Assembly: GCA_005765155.1 (NCBI GenBank)
Contig: VCCP01000001.1
Span: 3,720,001-3,784,000 of the forward strand
Direction: 5' to 3'
Source: Zelopaecilomyces penicillatus
Lineage: Eukaryota; Ascomycota; Sordariomycetes; Hypocreales; Pseudodiploosporaceae
Length of the DNA stretch: 64,000 bases
Every line of letters begins with the position of its first letter. The stretch's first letter is position 1. The translations under genes and the position numbers were made by a program. The notes beneath the pieces are model-generated. The model was not told the origin of the DNA. It saw only the letters and a program-made list of their open reading frames with translations, and did no database searches. Positions 22,325 through 33,353 of this stretch are shown one piece after another.

Positions 22325-24311
22325 TTATAGCCTTGTTTGAGGACTTCCCCTCCCCTCATGGTATATCATAGACTGCCGGTACGAAAACCACCACTCCAGA
22401 GTCCCATGCCAGGGTACGTCAAACCACGTTATGAACTCTTCCGATTCCCGGGCCACTTGTCTGGAGAATTTCACATCAAACACATAAGAACACATTTCCC
22501 AAGGCCCTTTCATTACCCTCGTGAAGCCTAGCGACATGCTTTCTGACGTATTAATTGCCACTGGCTGGGTGAGCCAGTCCCTGCGAATCTGGCCTACACA
22601 TTCAATGTGGTTGTTTTGATAACGAAGTAAAAGACCAATGACTGTCCATTTACCCTTGAGTAAACCCTGGCATGGAGTTACTTCAACAATATCAGCCAAG
22701 GGAGCTAAGTTGTAATGAAACAGCTCAAAACTAGTTGCTCGCGGGTGCGGTGATTTTGGAGGAGCTAGGTTTATTTGACGATCGCTGCAGTCCGGTTTGG
22801 GAGATGCAAACGCTATAGACTGTATATCATGCAAAACGTTGAAGAACATCCTGCTCGGCGTATCTCCTAGAACTTCCATGAGAGTCCACTCACATGGACC
22901 AGCCAAGAAATGCGGCACATATCCCAGGAATCGTACTCGACCTTGACTAGTCTTAAACACAAAGCCTTGTACACGTCCGAAAAACTGTTGCTGCTTCTGC
23001 GTCTCCAGATTTCCGTCACCATTTCTCCTTGATCCAAGGGGACATATATCCATACGCGATGGTGAGCGGCATTGGCTTGTTTATGGGCTTCATAAAAGGA
23101 AAAATCGTCTGTAGAGGTGTGCGCATACAAACTGATCGGAAAATGACTCCAGACGCCAGAGATACCGATTGTGCCTGGCATGTTCAAGTCAATTGATGCC
23201 ATCCGAGGTGACTCGGGCTCCTCCCTTCGAGGCCATGGATCAAATGGGAAGAAGCGCAAAGGTTTGTCTGGCGGCCAGGGGAGATCGAATACCAACGACT
23301 TGAGGTTGCCTTCTGGTTCTACGCTTTTCAGCTTGCGTAATTTGAGACCCTACTCATGGCCATCAAATGCCGATTAGAACACATTCAAAGTAGAGATAAT
23401 AAGGAAAAACTCACATCGCTTTCTGTTACCAAGACAACGGTCGCTTCGTCAATCTCGATAGTTTTCCACCATAAACCTGGGGACTTTTGCACAGCTGGCG
23501 GACTCTCCGTCGAGTTGGCAAAAGTGATTCTCCTAATCCCCAAATGGTCTTCTTGTGTATAAATAAGATTGATGTGCCGCTCTGAGGAAGGTTTATACAG
23601 TAGATGGCTGTTTGCGCGGTTGGCAGTGTTTGATAGAGACGCAATGTACGTTTCCCCTTCTAATGAGACATATGTGGCATATAGATCACTGGACATCTTG
23701 AACCGAGTTAAAAGACTCTGCCGTTTCTTCCACATGGAATCAGCTAAAATAACAGCATACTCACTCATCAGGTAGTTGGATATCTGATGGCACAGTTCCA
23801 TAGGCAGCTGGGACCAAGAGTTCAGGCCCAAGACTATCCGTGACCGTAGCCAGCGGTGACGCAGCTCCGTCTGCAGTGATACCGGATCAAAAGAAGATTT
23901 GAGAGCATTAATAAGTCCAAGCCGTTCCGGTGTCGTGGAGAGGTTGAGACAAGCTGGGTGGCATGCAATTGCATGCTCGTTCCCGTCACATTGTGACAAA
24001 CTATGGCATCCGTGTACTGCATGGTATTCCGACACACTATCTAATGAGTACCGGAAGAAGCTGAATCGAAAGATGGCAGATATGCTGCCGTCATTCTTTA
24101 CTAAGAAATGTTTAGTCCATGTAAACCATCGGAACAGACCTGACTGATTTAGGTTGCCTTGTCGAGACTCATATTAATGCATACCTGCGATGGCATCCTC
24201 GCCTTCGACTAGCTGGAGCCTGCACAAGCCACACACTGCCTCAAGGCAGTACACATATGCTCTGTCTCCCGCAGTGCTGCCCGAAGAACTTGGGCCTGAA
24301 TCAGAGTCCAT
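22325..24311 (-). pseudogene. Frameshifted copy of the zinc/F-box-like family (copy A)
   Basis: Homologous over its full length to the two intact copies at 24615-26583 and 31327-33353. Homologous exons in reading order are 24311-24186, 24100-23415 and 23349-22325. Exon 1 is 126 nt, whereas the intact copies have 3n+1; one base is missing near 24240, so the CxxC segment is out of frame with MDSDSG. Exon 3 is 1025 nt, whereas the intact copies have a multiple of three; one base is missing near 22964-22968, where the paralogues read YKSFVFKT. Splice sites are preserved and the rest of each exon is open. The N terminus has the same C..EH..CH..C pattern and an F-box-like segment (WSQLPMELCHQIS). 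The simplest reading is a recent pseudogene. Two independent sequencing errors would be the alternative. Confidence 0.78.
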
Positions 24312-24614
24312 ATGCTACAAAAAGTGCGTGTCAGCCGTCTGGCTTTGGTTGATTGTAGACTGGGAAGTTGGGCTCACTGAGATGGTTTATACACTTCAAT
24401 CTGAGACTGAGGAGTTGTGGTGGGTCAGGAGCCAGGACGCTGTAGCCATTGGGCGCTTGGAATAGTGGGCGTCGTTGCAGTGACAGCACCCGACGTTAAA
24501 AGGAATTGAGCCCAACCGCCGTAGCAAGGAGGCATGCGGAATCAACGTCTAAAAGCTAGAGGTTGTTCATAAGTGGGTTTTTAAATAGATGAAATGCAAT
24601 GAATTGCTTTGCTA
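24312..24614. other. Short spacer between copies A and B
   Basis: About 300 bp with no coding signal. It serves as the promoter of copy A and the 3' flank of copy B, and holds a GCCGTAGC stretch. Confidence 0.5.
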
Positions 24615-26583
24615 TTACATGGTTGGTGGGCTTGTCCTCCCCTCATGATATACCATAACCTGCCTAAACGAATACCACCATTCCAACGTTCCACGCCAGG
24701 GCACTTCAAACCAGTCTATAGCTTCCCCGGATTTCTGAGTCTCTGGCCGTGAAAATCTTACTTCAGAGATATATGGACACAGCAGCCAAGACTCCGTTTG
24801 CACCTTAGAAAACCCCAATAGCAGCGTGGTTTGCGAGGCATCGATAGCAACGGGGGAGCCAAGCCAGTCTAGACGGATTTGGCCCACACATTCAACATGG
24901 TTGTCTGAGTAATGTAAAAGGAGGCCAATGACCTCCTTACGGCGCTTATGTATGCCTTGACATGGAGTCACCATGACGATATCTGTTAGGGGCGCTGAGT
25001 TGTGGTGATAAGGCTCCTGCTGCCATACTTCAGGATGAGGCGATTCTGGTAAGCTCAGGGATAAACGACGATCGCAAGGGTTTGGATCAGGAGAGGTGAA
25101 AGCCAACGTCTTCATGTCATCGTCAGTGTTGAAGAACATGGTGCTCGGGCCGTTTCTCGGATCCAGGACTTCCACTAGAATCCATGTGTAAGGGTCATAT
25201 AGTAAATGGGGTGAGTAGCCAATCAAACTTGACCGCCCTTTATCGGTCTTGAATACAAATGACTTATACATGCTTGAGTTATTGATTTCGGTTCTGCGTG
25301 CCCAGATTTCGGTCACTGCTTCCCCTAAATCCATAGGAACATAGCACCATAAATCATCACATGATCTGTCAAAACTCTCATAGGTATCGTAAGTAGCCCT
25401 TTTGTCTCTCAGGGTATGGGTGCGAATAGACAATGGAGAGTTACACCACTCAACCGAAATGCCAGTTGTATCGGGATTGTTGAACTCGACCGACGCCATT
25501 CGGTGTGACTGAGACGACTCCTGAGGTTTTATATCCAGAGAGAACAGCCGGAGCGTGTCCCCTGGGGGCCTAGGAAGATCGAACACGGGTCTTTGAACGC
25601 CAATCTCTGTCTCCATACATAGTACTTTACGTAATTTTAAACCCTGTGATCATAGTGAGCGCCGAGAATATATAAATACTTGAAACATTGGGGGTTTCTA
25701 GAGACTTACATCGCTTTTTGTCGTAAAGATGCAGTCTTGTTCGGGAATTACTAAAGTGTGCCACCACAATCCAGGAGAGCGTTGAGCATTGGGTGGAGCA
25801 TCCTTTAAACTAGCAAAAACAACTTTCCTGATCCCTAAATGATCTTCCTGGATGTAGATGAGATTGGCTGGTGGATGAGTTGATGGATCGTATAAAATAT
25901 GTCCATCTGTCGTCTGGGGAGCATTCGTCAAAGTTGCAATGTAGACATTGCCTTCCAAATAGGTATAAGTCACATAGAGCGTGCTGGTTACTCCAAAACG
26001 AGTTGAGGTACTTGGATGTTTTCTCCAAAGATTTTCGGCCAAAATCAAACTGTACTCGCCCACTAGATAGACAGATATCTGGTTACAAAGTTCAAGAGGA
26101 AGATGTGACCAAGAACTCAGGGCGGACACCAAATGGGACTGTAACCACCGGTGGCGTGATTTTTTTTCAGACAGTGTTGGTTCAAACGACGATTCGAGAG
26201 CCCGGATGAATCCACGTTGCGGTCGTGCCTGGGATAGACTGAAACAAACAGAGTGGCACGCTGTCGCATGTTCATTTGCATGACAAACCGACAAAGCATG
26301 GCTTCCGGTTCTTGCAGAATATTTTAACAGAGTGCCATCGACTGCATAATTGTAGAAGCTAAGTTGAAAAATGCCCGACACACTGCCATTGTTTTTTACT
26401 TCAATCTTATTAGCGTTGTGAGGCTCCAGGAGCATAAGGACAAGTCTGGTACATACCAGCGATTGCATCGTCGCCCTCGCCCATCTCCCCTTTGCACAAT
26501 GCACATAGTGGCTGGACACAGTATATGTAGACTTCCTCTTTCGCACTCTCATTGAGCACTTCTGATCCTGAGTCGCTGTCCAT
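24615..26583 (-). CDS. Unnamed zinc-binding/F-box-like protein (copy B)
   Basis: I do not recognise a named family. Exons in reading order are 26583-26457, 26398-25710 and 25643-24615 (614 aa). The same three-exon plan and phases occur in copy C, which fixes the start at MDSDSGSE. Residues 22-30 carry C(x4)CxxC. Residues 76-94 carry H..C..NEH..ACH..C, so one or two zinc sites are likely. Around 125-165 WSHLPLELCNQISVYL resembles an F-box. A beta-rich middle follows. The C-terminal half is best conserved among copies: CQGI, IGLLL, HVECVGQIR, then EVPWRGTLEWW and YHEGR near the end. No signal peptide or membrane span is seen, so an intracellular protein is likely. It is divergent from the nuclease-like gene at 27667. 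A substrate-adaptor role for ubiquitination is inference only. Confidence 0.82.
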
Positions 26584-27666
26584 ATTTTAACACTTTTACA
26601 CTCTATTTAGCCGAGTTTGGCTGAATGTTGGCTGAGGAGTTGGAAAAGGTCATTTCCGTAACTCGATGAAATGAGGAATGCGCCCAAGGTTGTGCTTGGT
26701 GGGGTTCGGAACTGGTGATAGGGATGGTGCAGCCGCCGTAAACGCTGTAGCCGCTTTGATTCTGAACGAGCAAGCCGGACCAATAACAGAACTGTGGAAT
26801 TGTAAGTGACAAGTGGTGCACAATTGCATCGACTTGTCAATCGGTCGACCAGATGCACACCAGCTGCGACAGAGCCTCGGCGCGTACAGACAAGACGTAT
26901 TGCGTAATGATATCTGGTAGGGAAGTTGAGGAGAAAGGCGTGCATTGCCAACCTTACCAGACTGACCTACGCTCCCACAGTACATCCACCTGCTATACTT
27001 AGTATAGTGGGATACAAGTGATTCCGAGCCAGCGCCTAATACCAAACAACGCATGGATAGCTTGAGCATCACTTGTGCTTATTAGCCGCCCACAAAGCAC
27101 AGGCCGCTGCCCCCCTGACTATGAATACGACCTCTTGACCCGCCACCAACAACCAACATCTTATTACGGAACCATTTCCTCTCCTCTGTCAGCACCTTTT
27201 CGGATGTCGATGGAAGGTATTTCCAATTCTTGGGCGACGGGATTTCAGTCAACAAAGATGTTGGTTCCGAGTAACAGGCTCTGCGCCTCACTGGCACCTG
27301 AAACTGGCAACGGGCGAATCGCCGACTTTGAGATATGTAGCCGCTGACGGATTGCTAAAAATGGACAAAAAAATTCAACAAGTGACAATTTGGGAGTTTC
27401 CGTACCCATAGGTGCGCTTTGGGGAATTTGTTAGAGTTCAAGTGAGTAGCCGGATCACAGTGAGCGGCTCATGAAGGACTGGAGGAACTTTCTCATAAGT
27501 AGCCGACATATTCCTGTCGAGAGAATGATGGATTCGACAGCATCACAATCACGGTCTTCTTTACATTCACCAAAAGACGAAGTTCTTTCACTTTCAACAA
27601 CACACCAGGCATTTTTTTGCGCACACTTATCACATCGTTTTTCTCTCAGACTTCTTCATCCACACA
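26584..27666. promoter_or_regulatory. Divergent promoter of copy B and nuclease-like gene 1
   Basis: About 1.1 kb shared by divergent genes, with no convincing coding sequence. It shares a 15-base block at 27142-27156 with the 34030 region, and a longer block at 27250-27370 with the region upstream of nuclease-like gene 2. GTAGCCGCT occurs at 26747-26755 and 27337-27345, with shorter GTAGCCG copies at 27446 and 27499. Confidence 0.6.
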
Positions 27667-28794
27667 ATGTCAACACCCGACACCTACTTCCAAACCCTCA
27701 ACAAAAACCCATGGCTTACGCGTCTCGAAGCAAAGCTCTACGACATGGTGTTAAGGGATTCATCGTATGAGTACAGGTCATCTGCCTTCTGGCAGATCCT
27801 TCTGCAACGCCTTTATCCACTCAAAGACGACTACGGGGTTGTCTGCGAGCAGCCACCTGTCAAAGACACACTGAGACGTGTTGATATTGCCGTACTTAAG
27901 TTTCATGCTGGGAATACCAGCTTGCTTTCCACTCTGTTTATCGAAACAAAAGGCCGCGACGGGAACATGTCAGAGGCCGATAGACAGGTGAACAACGCCG
28001 CCGATGAAGCGCTGAAGAATACAAATTTGAAATTTGTTTACGTCATGGCAACCAGAGGAATACAGTTCAAGTTCCTGAAATACACAATAACAAACCGACG
28101 AGACGGAACACTCAAGTGTGAGAACGTCAGTGACAGCCCTACGGATAGAAATGGTTACATTACACTTGATGGAAATGGATACGCGGTTCTCAAATATTGC
28201 GTCGAAAAAACCTACATAACCCCACCGACTCGAGACACTGCCATTTTACCCAGTCAGCCATTGGCAAACAACCAGTTTTATTCTTCACAGGGGGCCACAT
28301 CTGGTCTATCGGCATCTCAGCGTCTGACGGGGTATCCATCAGCTGGGTCCAGCTCAAGCGCTGCCAATAGGCGTCCTGATACTTTGGATCCCAACTATGA
28401 CCCGAGGGGGTCTTCTCGGCGAGATCGCAGAGACGATTACGCGACAGAACGACCCGCCGCTCGAGGGAGCAGCAGGTCACCTTCTGGGCGAGATCGCAGA
28501 GATGATTACGAAACAGAACGGCCAGCCGCTCGAGGAAGCAGCAGGTCATCTTCTGGGCGAGAGAGCAGCAGTCTTACCTTCCACGACGTTTCGAATTCGG
28601 TTCAAAGAACTAGCGGCTCGAGGGGGGCTCCAGTTAGAATTTACTTTACCGACAGGAGTGGCAACGTTCGAGAGACTTCGGAGTCTGAATGGCGAATGAG
28701 GACATCTCAAGGGTCGGATCCAGTCTATGTGTATGAGGGCAGCGGAACTGCGTACTGGTGTCGAAGCCTCGATGGACCGGCACGTTACAGGTAG
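27667..28794 (+). CDS. PD-(D/E)XK nuclease-like protein with C-terminal YWC domain (gene 1)
   Basis: Intronless, 375 aa, family not recognised by name. The start MSTPD aligns with MST starts in the two paralogues. Residues about 13-150 look like a PD-(D/E)XK fold: a helix with EYRSSAFWQI, a strand with RVDIAV, then FIETKGRD, giving the D...ExK signature of this metal-dependent nuclease superfamily. A strand with FVYVMATRG follows. The middle (about 190-300) is Ser/Arg-rich and holds a 23-residue tandem repeat. The last 75 residues form a small domain shared with both paralogues, ending in AYWCRSL. No signal peptide or membrane span is seen. It is transcribed away from zinc/F-box copy B. Nuclease activity is inference from motif order; a DNA-binding or inactive role is possible. 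Confidence 0.78.
   Translation: MSTPDTYFQTLNKNPWLTRLEAKLYDMVLRDSSYEYRSSAFWQILLQRLYPLKDDYGVVCEQPPVKDTLRRVDIAVLKFHAGNTSLLSTLFIETKGRDGNMSEADRQVNNAADEALKNTNLKFVYVMATRGIQFKFLKYTITNRRDGTLKCENVSDSPTDRNGYITLDGNGYAVLKYCVEKTYITPPTRDTAILPSQPLANNQFYSSQGATSGLSASQRLTGYPSAGSSSSAANRRPDTLDPNYDPRGSSRRDRRDDYATERPAARGSSRSPSGRDRRDDYETERPAARGSSRSSSGRESSSLTFHDVSNSVQRTSGSRGAPVRIYFTDRSGNVRETSESEWRMRTSQGSDPVYVYEGSGTAYWCRSLDGPARYR
28421..28558 (+). repeat. 69-bp in-frame tandem repeat in nuclease-like gene 1
   Basis: Two copies of a 69-bp unit (28421-28489 and 28490-28558) encode the 23-residue unit beginning RDRRDDY and ending SG, followed by a short partial copy. The copies differ at only a few bases, so the duplication is recent. 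Confidence 0.9.
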
Positions 28795-30202
28795 ACAGAC
28801 AGCACCTGAGTTTGGCACATGGTTTCAATCTGTATATTAGGGCATTGGGAGTTTATGACATTGATAGTGAACCTTTTTGTTTTGTTTTTAGCAATTGTAC
28901 ACGTTTCATTAAGAATGCCTTGTTTCGCTTAATTTTGCATGCAAGTGTTGCTAATGGGTACCATATTACTGATATGACTTGATCGATTCCGCTACATTGA
29001 CTTCCTTCTTACCGTGTGCTTGTTAAAGTCTTAATTATTGAACTGTTCCAGTTGTAAACTGAGCCACGATGTGATCCCCTATTAGGACCTGAATGCGTCG
29101 CGCCACCACCATCACTAGCCTCCGCGGCGCACAAGTTCATCTGGTAGTGTCGGTGACACACTGCAATCCACGCCACAACCTACGAGACTGGATGGTCTAT
29201 GGGACTGGAAGTTCTATGTGCTATAAGACATGAAGATCTATGATACTTGAAGATCTTGTGTGGTGATCCGTACAACTTGAAGGTCTATGTAGCTAATTCG
29301 GGCTGTGGGCGAGGATAGCTCGCTGCATGCACTTCCGGAGGTGGGGACAACGGATGTGCGAGCCATACCCGGGTGAAGAACTCCAGCTTTGCTCACCATT
29401 GCGTTACGTCACTCTAGACTGGTTTGACTGGTATCGAGTTCTTGTAGTTGCCTAAAGGAGCTTGTCCCGGTATGGTGTTTGTTTGCAAAAAGGATGCACC
29501 AATTGTTAAACTCTGGTGGGCACACTGTGATTAGCCTGTACCTGCATCCGCTCAGCCGCTGTAGCCGCTGTATTTTACGTACAGCACCTTCCCCAAACCC
29601 AACCTTCCCCCAAAAGATATTTTAGCCGCCCAACGCAACCTCTCCCAACTTTCTGAAACGACCTCCTGGCCGCCCCCAATCAGCGTAACGCCTTGCGGGA
29701 TAACTATTATCTGCTCGACCAACATCATTTAACATTTAAATGTGGACGGTAGGACGTAAGCTCTCCCAAGAGGATTACCTGCACAAAATGTTGTTGGTTC
29801 TGCACAGAACGCTCTGGTCCCTTCATAGTACCTGAAACTTATGAATGGGCGGCTCGCTGGCGGAGATGCATAACCGCCTACAGTTTACTAAAAATGGAAA
29901 AGAAATAGCGTTACGGCAATCTTTAGAGTCCAATGACCATGATGAATGAATGTTTGAGCGATGTGGTTGACACATCGTAGAGAATGGGAAGATGAGTACA
30001 TATATGGGGATGATGGCATCACCTTGTTCAAAACATCATCATCACACCACATCATCTCCTTTTGCACTCATCTCAAAGACATTTTTATTCTCTCCATTCA
30101 CTATCGCCATCCAAGCACCGCTTTACTCACTCCCAAGCCTAACTCATTTCTGTCTTGCGACAAAACACCACTTGAATACCATCTTTGCCTCTACCTCCTA
30201 AA
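28795..30202. promoter_or_regulatory. Region upstream of nuclease-like gene 2
   Basis: About 1.4 kb with no coding sequence recognised and no partner zinc/F-box gene on the other strand. It holds a degenerate repeat at 29186-29290, a GTAGCCGCT at 29561-29569, and a block at 29781-29901 that matches the upstream region of gene 1 at nearly the same distance from the ATG. Confidence 0.55.
29186..29290 (+). repeat. Degenerate short tandem repeat, consensus GACTGGAAGGTCTATG
   Basis: Five imperfect copies start near 29186, 29203, 29227, 29245 and 29273, each containing a GAAGNTCT or TGGTCTATG core. The origin is unknown; a mobile-element remnant is possible but no ends are seen. Confidence 0.6.
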
Positions 30203-30979
30203 ATGTCAACCTATCATACCTACCGGAGACCGATAGATGACACCAATTGGCACTACCCACTCGAGGCAACACCGCAATACAACATGTCGCTAGCCACAAG
30301 ACAACTGGGCAAACCTGCGATTTCCAAAATTTCCCCACCAAACATGGGGCTTGTTGACCTCATGCAAACCAGCGGGGCGGACTTCAAGTTCATGCGGGTT
30401 GAGTTATGTGAGGGCAAACTATCGACAGAGTACTCTGGGAACCCCATTGCCTACAACCAGAGTGGCTACCAGAGTGGCTATGCCGCACCTGATGGATTTG
30501 ATTATGATGCCCTCAAAAGATATTACATCCAAGAGGCACAAATCAACCCCCCAATCAAAAGAACCTCTTCCCGTTCTCGGAACCAAGCAGCCATCTGTCC
30601 AGCTTACGCCCCTGACATGCGCTTGACCGTGTCTCAACCTGCACCTACCACATCAGTCTCTCGAAGAAGGTACACTGATGCTTCAGGTGCCAAGTACGAC
30701 AGCAAACGCATCACTGGCACTTCTTCTTCTGGGCAATTAGTCGCTAGTCCTCACTACTACGAGGTTTCGGATTCGATCCAGAGAATCGGCAGCTATACGC
30801 CAACGGTTCCTGATCTGATTTACTTTTACGACAGAAACGACAAGCTTCGAAAGACGTGGGTGACTGACTGGGAAGAGAGGAGGAGTGCGTCTTCAGCATC
30901 GTGTTTTGTGTACCAGGGTCGGGGGATCACGTACTGGTGTCGAAGTCTAGGTGGGGAGTCATATTACTGGCAAGGCTGA
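30203..30979 (+). CDS. Shortened paralogue lacking the nuclease core (gene 2)
   Basis: Intronless, 258 aa. The start MSTYHT aligns with MST of the paralogues; an in-frame ATG 18 bases upstream is less likely. After about 28 residues the sequence jumps to GLVDLMQTSGADFKFM, which corresponds to the strand FVYVMATRGIQFKF of gene 1. The RVDIAV strand and the ExK strand are absent, so the catalytic signature is missing. A stretch GFDYDALKRYYIQEAQINPP matches the end of the nuclease-like domain of gene 1. The linker is Ser/Arg/Tyr-rich. The C-terminal domain is well kept, ending ITYWCRSLGG. The frame is open with no stops, so it may encode a binding-only or regulatory form rather than being dead. 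It has no divergent zinc/F-box partner. Confidence 0.7.
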   Translation: MSTYHTYRRPIDDTNWHYPLEATPQYNMSLATRQLGKPAISKISPPNMGLVDLMQTSGADFKFMRVELCEGKLSTEYSGNPIAYNQSGYQSGYAAPDGFDYDALKRYYIQEAQINPPIKRTSSRSRNQAAICPAYAPDMRLTVSQPAPTTSVSRRRYTDASGAKYDSKRITGTSSSGQLVASPHYYEVSDSIQRIGSYTPTVPDLIYFYDRNDKLRKTWVTDWEERRSASSASCFVYQGRGITYWCRSLGGESYYWQG

Positions 30980-31326
30980 GACTTGAAGTCTATCTTTCAA
31001 ACTGTATAATAGGAATCTAGATGTTTATAATGATAGTAATATTGTGGAATTGCATGCAAGTCATCGATTTTCAGTAAAGTTGCACCCATGGCCCTTGATT
31101 GCTAGTAGGCAGTGGATATCATATCCTCAGCTAGGTATCGCAGAGACTTCATGTTTCCCATGCAACTCCGGCTTTTGCGAATTCCAACAATGGGCAACGT
31201 CCTACAATGAAAAAAAAAAAGGCCTCAAGACGTTACAGTCGGATGTGATACAGACACTCAATAATCTCGTCAGGAGGTGCAACTAGCACTACCTTTTGAG
31301 TAGGCCCAACACGAAAAGCTATCTCA
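30980..31326. other. Convergent spacer between gene 2 and copy C
   Basis: About 350 bp of 3' flank of two convergent genes. I see nothing beyond a short A run near 31210. Confidence 0.5.
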
Positions 31327-33353
31327 CTAATACACAGTTGGTGGGCTTGCTCTTCCCTCATGATACACCATAGCCTGCCTGTATGAAAACCACCATTCAA
31401 GCGTCCCATGCCAAGGAACCTCAAACCATGTCACTTCCGATATTGACGGTTCAGACCGAGAAAACCTGACATCAAAGAGATAGGAACATCTTTCCCAAGG
31501 CCCCGATTGTACTCTGGTAAATCCTAAAAACATGTTCTGCGAGGGATCGATAACCACAGGATCACCAAGCCAGTCTCGACGAATCTGCCCCACACAATCA
31601 ATGTGACCGCTTTCATACTGAAGGAGGATACCAATAACCATCTGGCGCCCGTGATTTATACCACGACATGGAGTTATTTCGCAAATACCATCTAGTGGTG
31701 CTGCTGTGTAGTGATACGGCTCGTGGGACGCCGCCCGGGGATGAGGTGATAGTGGCACTGGCAGGAAGAGTTCAGCATTTTCCAGAATGGGATCTGGAGA
31801 TAGAAAGCCAAGAGACTCCATTTGTGCGCTCTTCTGATGGAAGAATATACGACCTGGGCCATCCTCTGGACGAAAAACTTCCGAAAGGCGCCACGTATAC
31901 GGCTGCCGTAAAAGTTGCGATGAATGACCCATGAGCCCAACACGACCCTTATTCGTCTTGAAAACGAAAGCAATGTATTCGTCAAGACCCCCGTTATTGT
32001 GATTCCGCCACCAGAATTGCGTAACTAATTCCCCTTTATCCATTGGAATATATAGGTACTTAAAACAAGGATCTGTATTGTCTCCACATTGGTAGAAAGA
32101 CATATCATCCACAGACGTGTGCGCATGAAGGGATCTCGGCCCTTGAAACCAGCTAGCGGAATAGCCAATGATTTCAGGGGTGTTGATGACTAGTGAGCTC
32201 AGTCGGCGCGGCTGGAATTTCCCGTTGTCATCGAGATCAAAAGCAAGGAACCGGAAAGTGTCAATAGCGGGCTGGGGGAGGTCGAATACAAGCTCGCAGT
32301 TGTGCGATTTTACATCCAGACTTCTTAGTTCACGTAACTTGATGCCCTGGTTCATCTAGCGTCAACTATACAGCCTACAGGCGCAACTTGGGGAGATCTT
32401 TCTCAAAACTCACATCAGTTTCTGTTTCGAACCGGCAATCTGGGTCAGGAAACCGGAAGGTCTTCCACCACACACCAAAGGTGATAGGGGGTGAGGGGGG
32501 TTCATCTTCTGAACCCGCGAAGCAAATGTTTCGAATGCCAAGGTGATCTTTCTGCACATACGCAACGGTAGCTGGCTGTTGCGGATCAGGTTTATAAATA
32601 ACTTTGCCCGGCCGCTGCTCATTGCTGGGAGCATTCGCCAGAGAAGTTACATACTGTACCCCCTCGAAGACGGTGTATGTAGCCCAAACGGTTTCTGAAG
32701 ACCTGAACACAGTTGAAGGTGCTTGTCGATTCTTCCAAGCACTGTCTGCCAAAACCACGGCATATTCACTGAGGAGAAAGCTAGAAATCTGATGACGCAA
32801 CTCCAATGGTAACTGTGGCCATGTAGCACCGAGGCGATAGGCCAAGCCAAACTGAAGTCTTGATTGGCGCAAGTTTGCTTGGGACCTTGGAAGAGAAAAG
32901 GAAGGTGCAAGAGCGTTGATGAAGACATCTCGAGGCCGCGACTCGGAAAGTGCTATGCATGCCGGGTGGCAAGATACGACATGCTCATCACGTGTGCATT
33001 TGAGAATGTTGTGGTCTTTGTGGTGTCTGGCGAACTCTAGTGTTTCGCCACTATCGTCGCATAGCCTGAAGCTGAATTTGAAGACATCAGATATTTCACC
33101 GTTGTTTTTCACTAGATGCGCATGTTAGGTACAGAAATCATCATCATAGATCAGTAGTTGTTCTCCAGTATGGGGGAGAGAAGATGAAAAATGAAATAGG
33201 GGGATTTCGAAGCATACATGCCACAGTATCATCACCTTCGATGATGTTAAACTTGCATATGCCGCAATAGCCTGTGACACAGTAAAGCCATAGACTTACA
33301 GATCCCTCCCCCTCAGACGAAGACTGTATGTCTGATCCGGAGTCACTGTCCAT
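31327..33353 (-). CDS. Unnamed zinc-binding/F-box-like protein (copy C)
   Basis: Intact paralogue of copy B. Exons in reading order are 33353-33218, 33111-32414 and 32346-31327 (617 aa), with intron positions and phases as in copy B. Intron 1 (106 nt) is longer than in copy B (58 nt). The second acceptor is taken as CCAG|GGC so that GIKLREL aligns with GLKLRKV of copy B; a TAG nine bases upstream would add MNQ. The N terminus has YC(x4)CxxCK and EGDD; the second cluster reads H..C..DEH..SCH..C. An F-box-like segment (WPQLPLELRHQISSFL) follows. The C terminus keeps HIDCVGQIR, EVPWHGTLEWW and YHEGR. Divergent from nuclease-like gene 3. Function unknown; an F-box adaptor role is inference. Confidence 0.82.
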
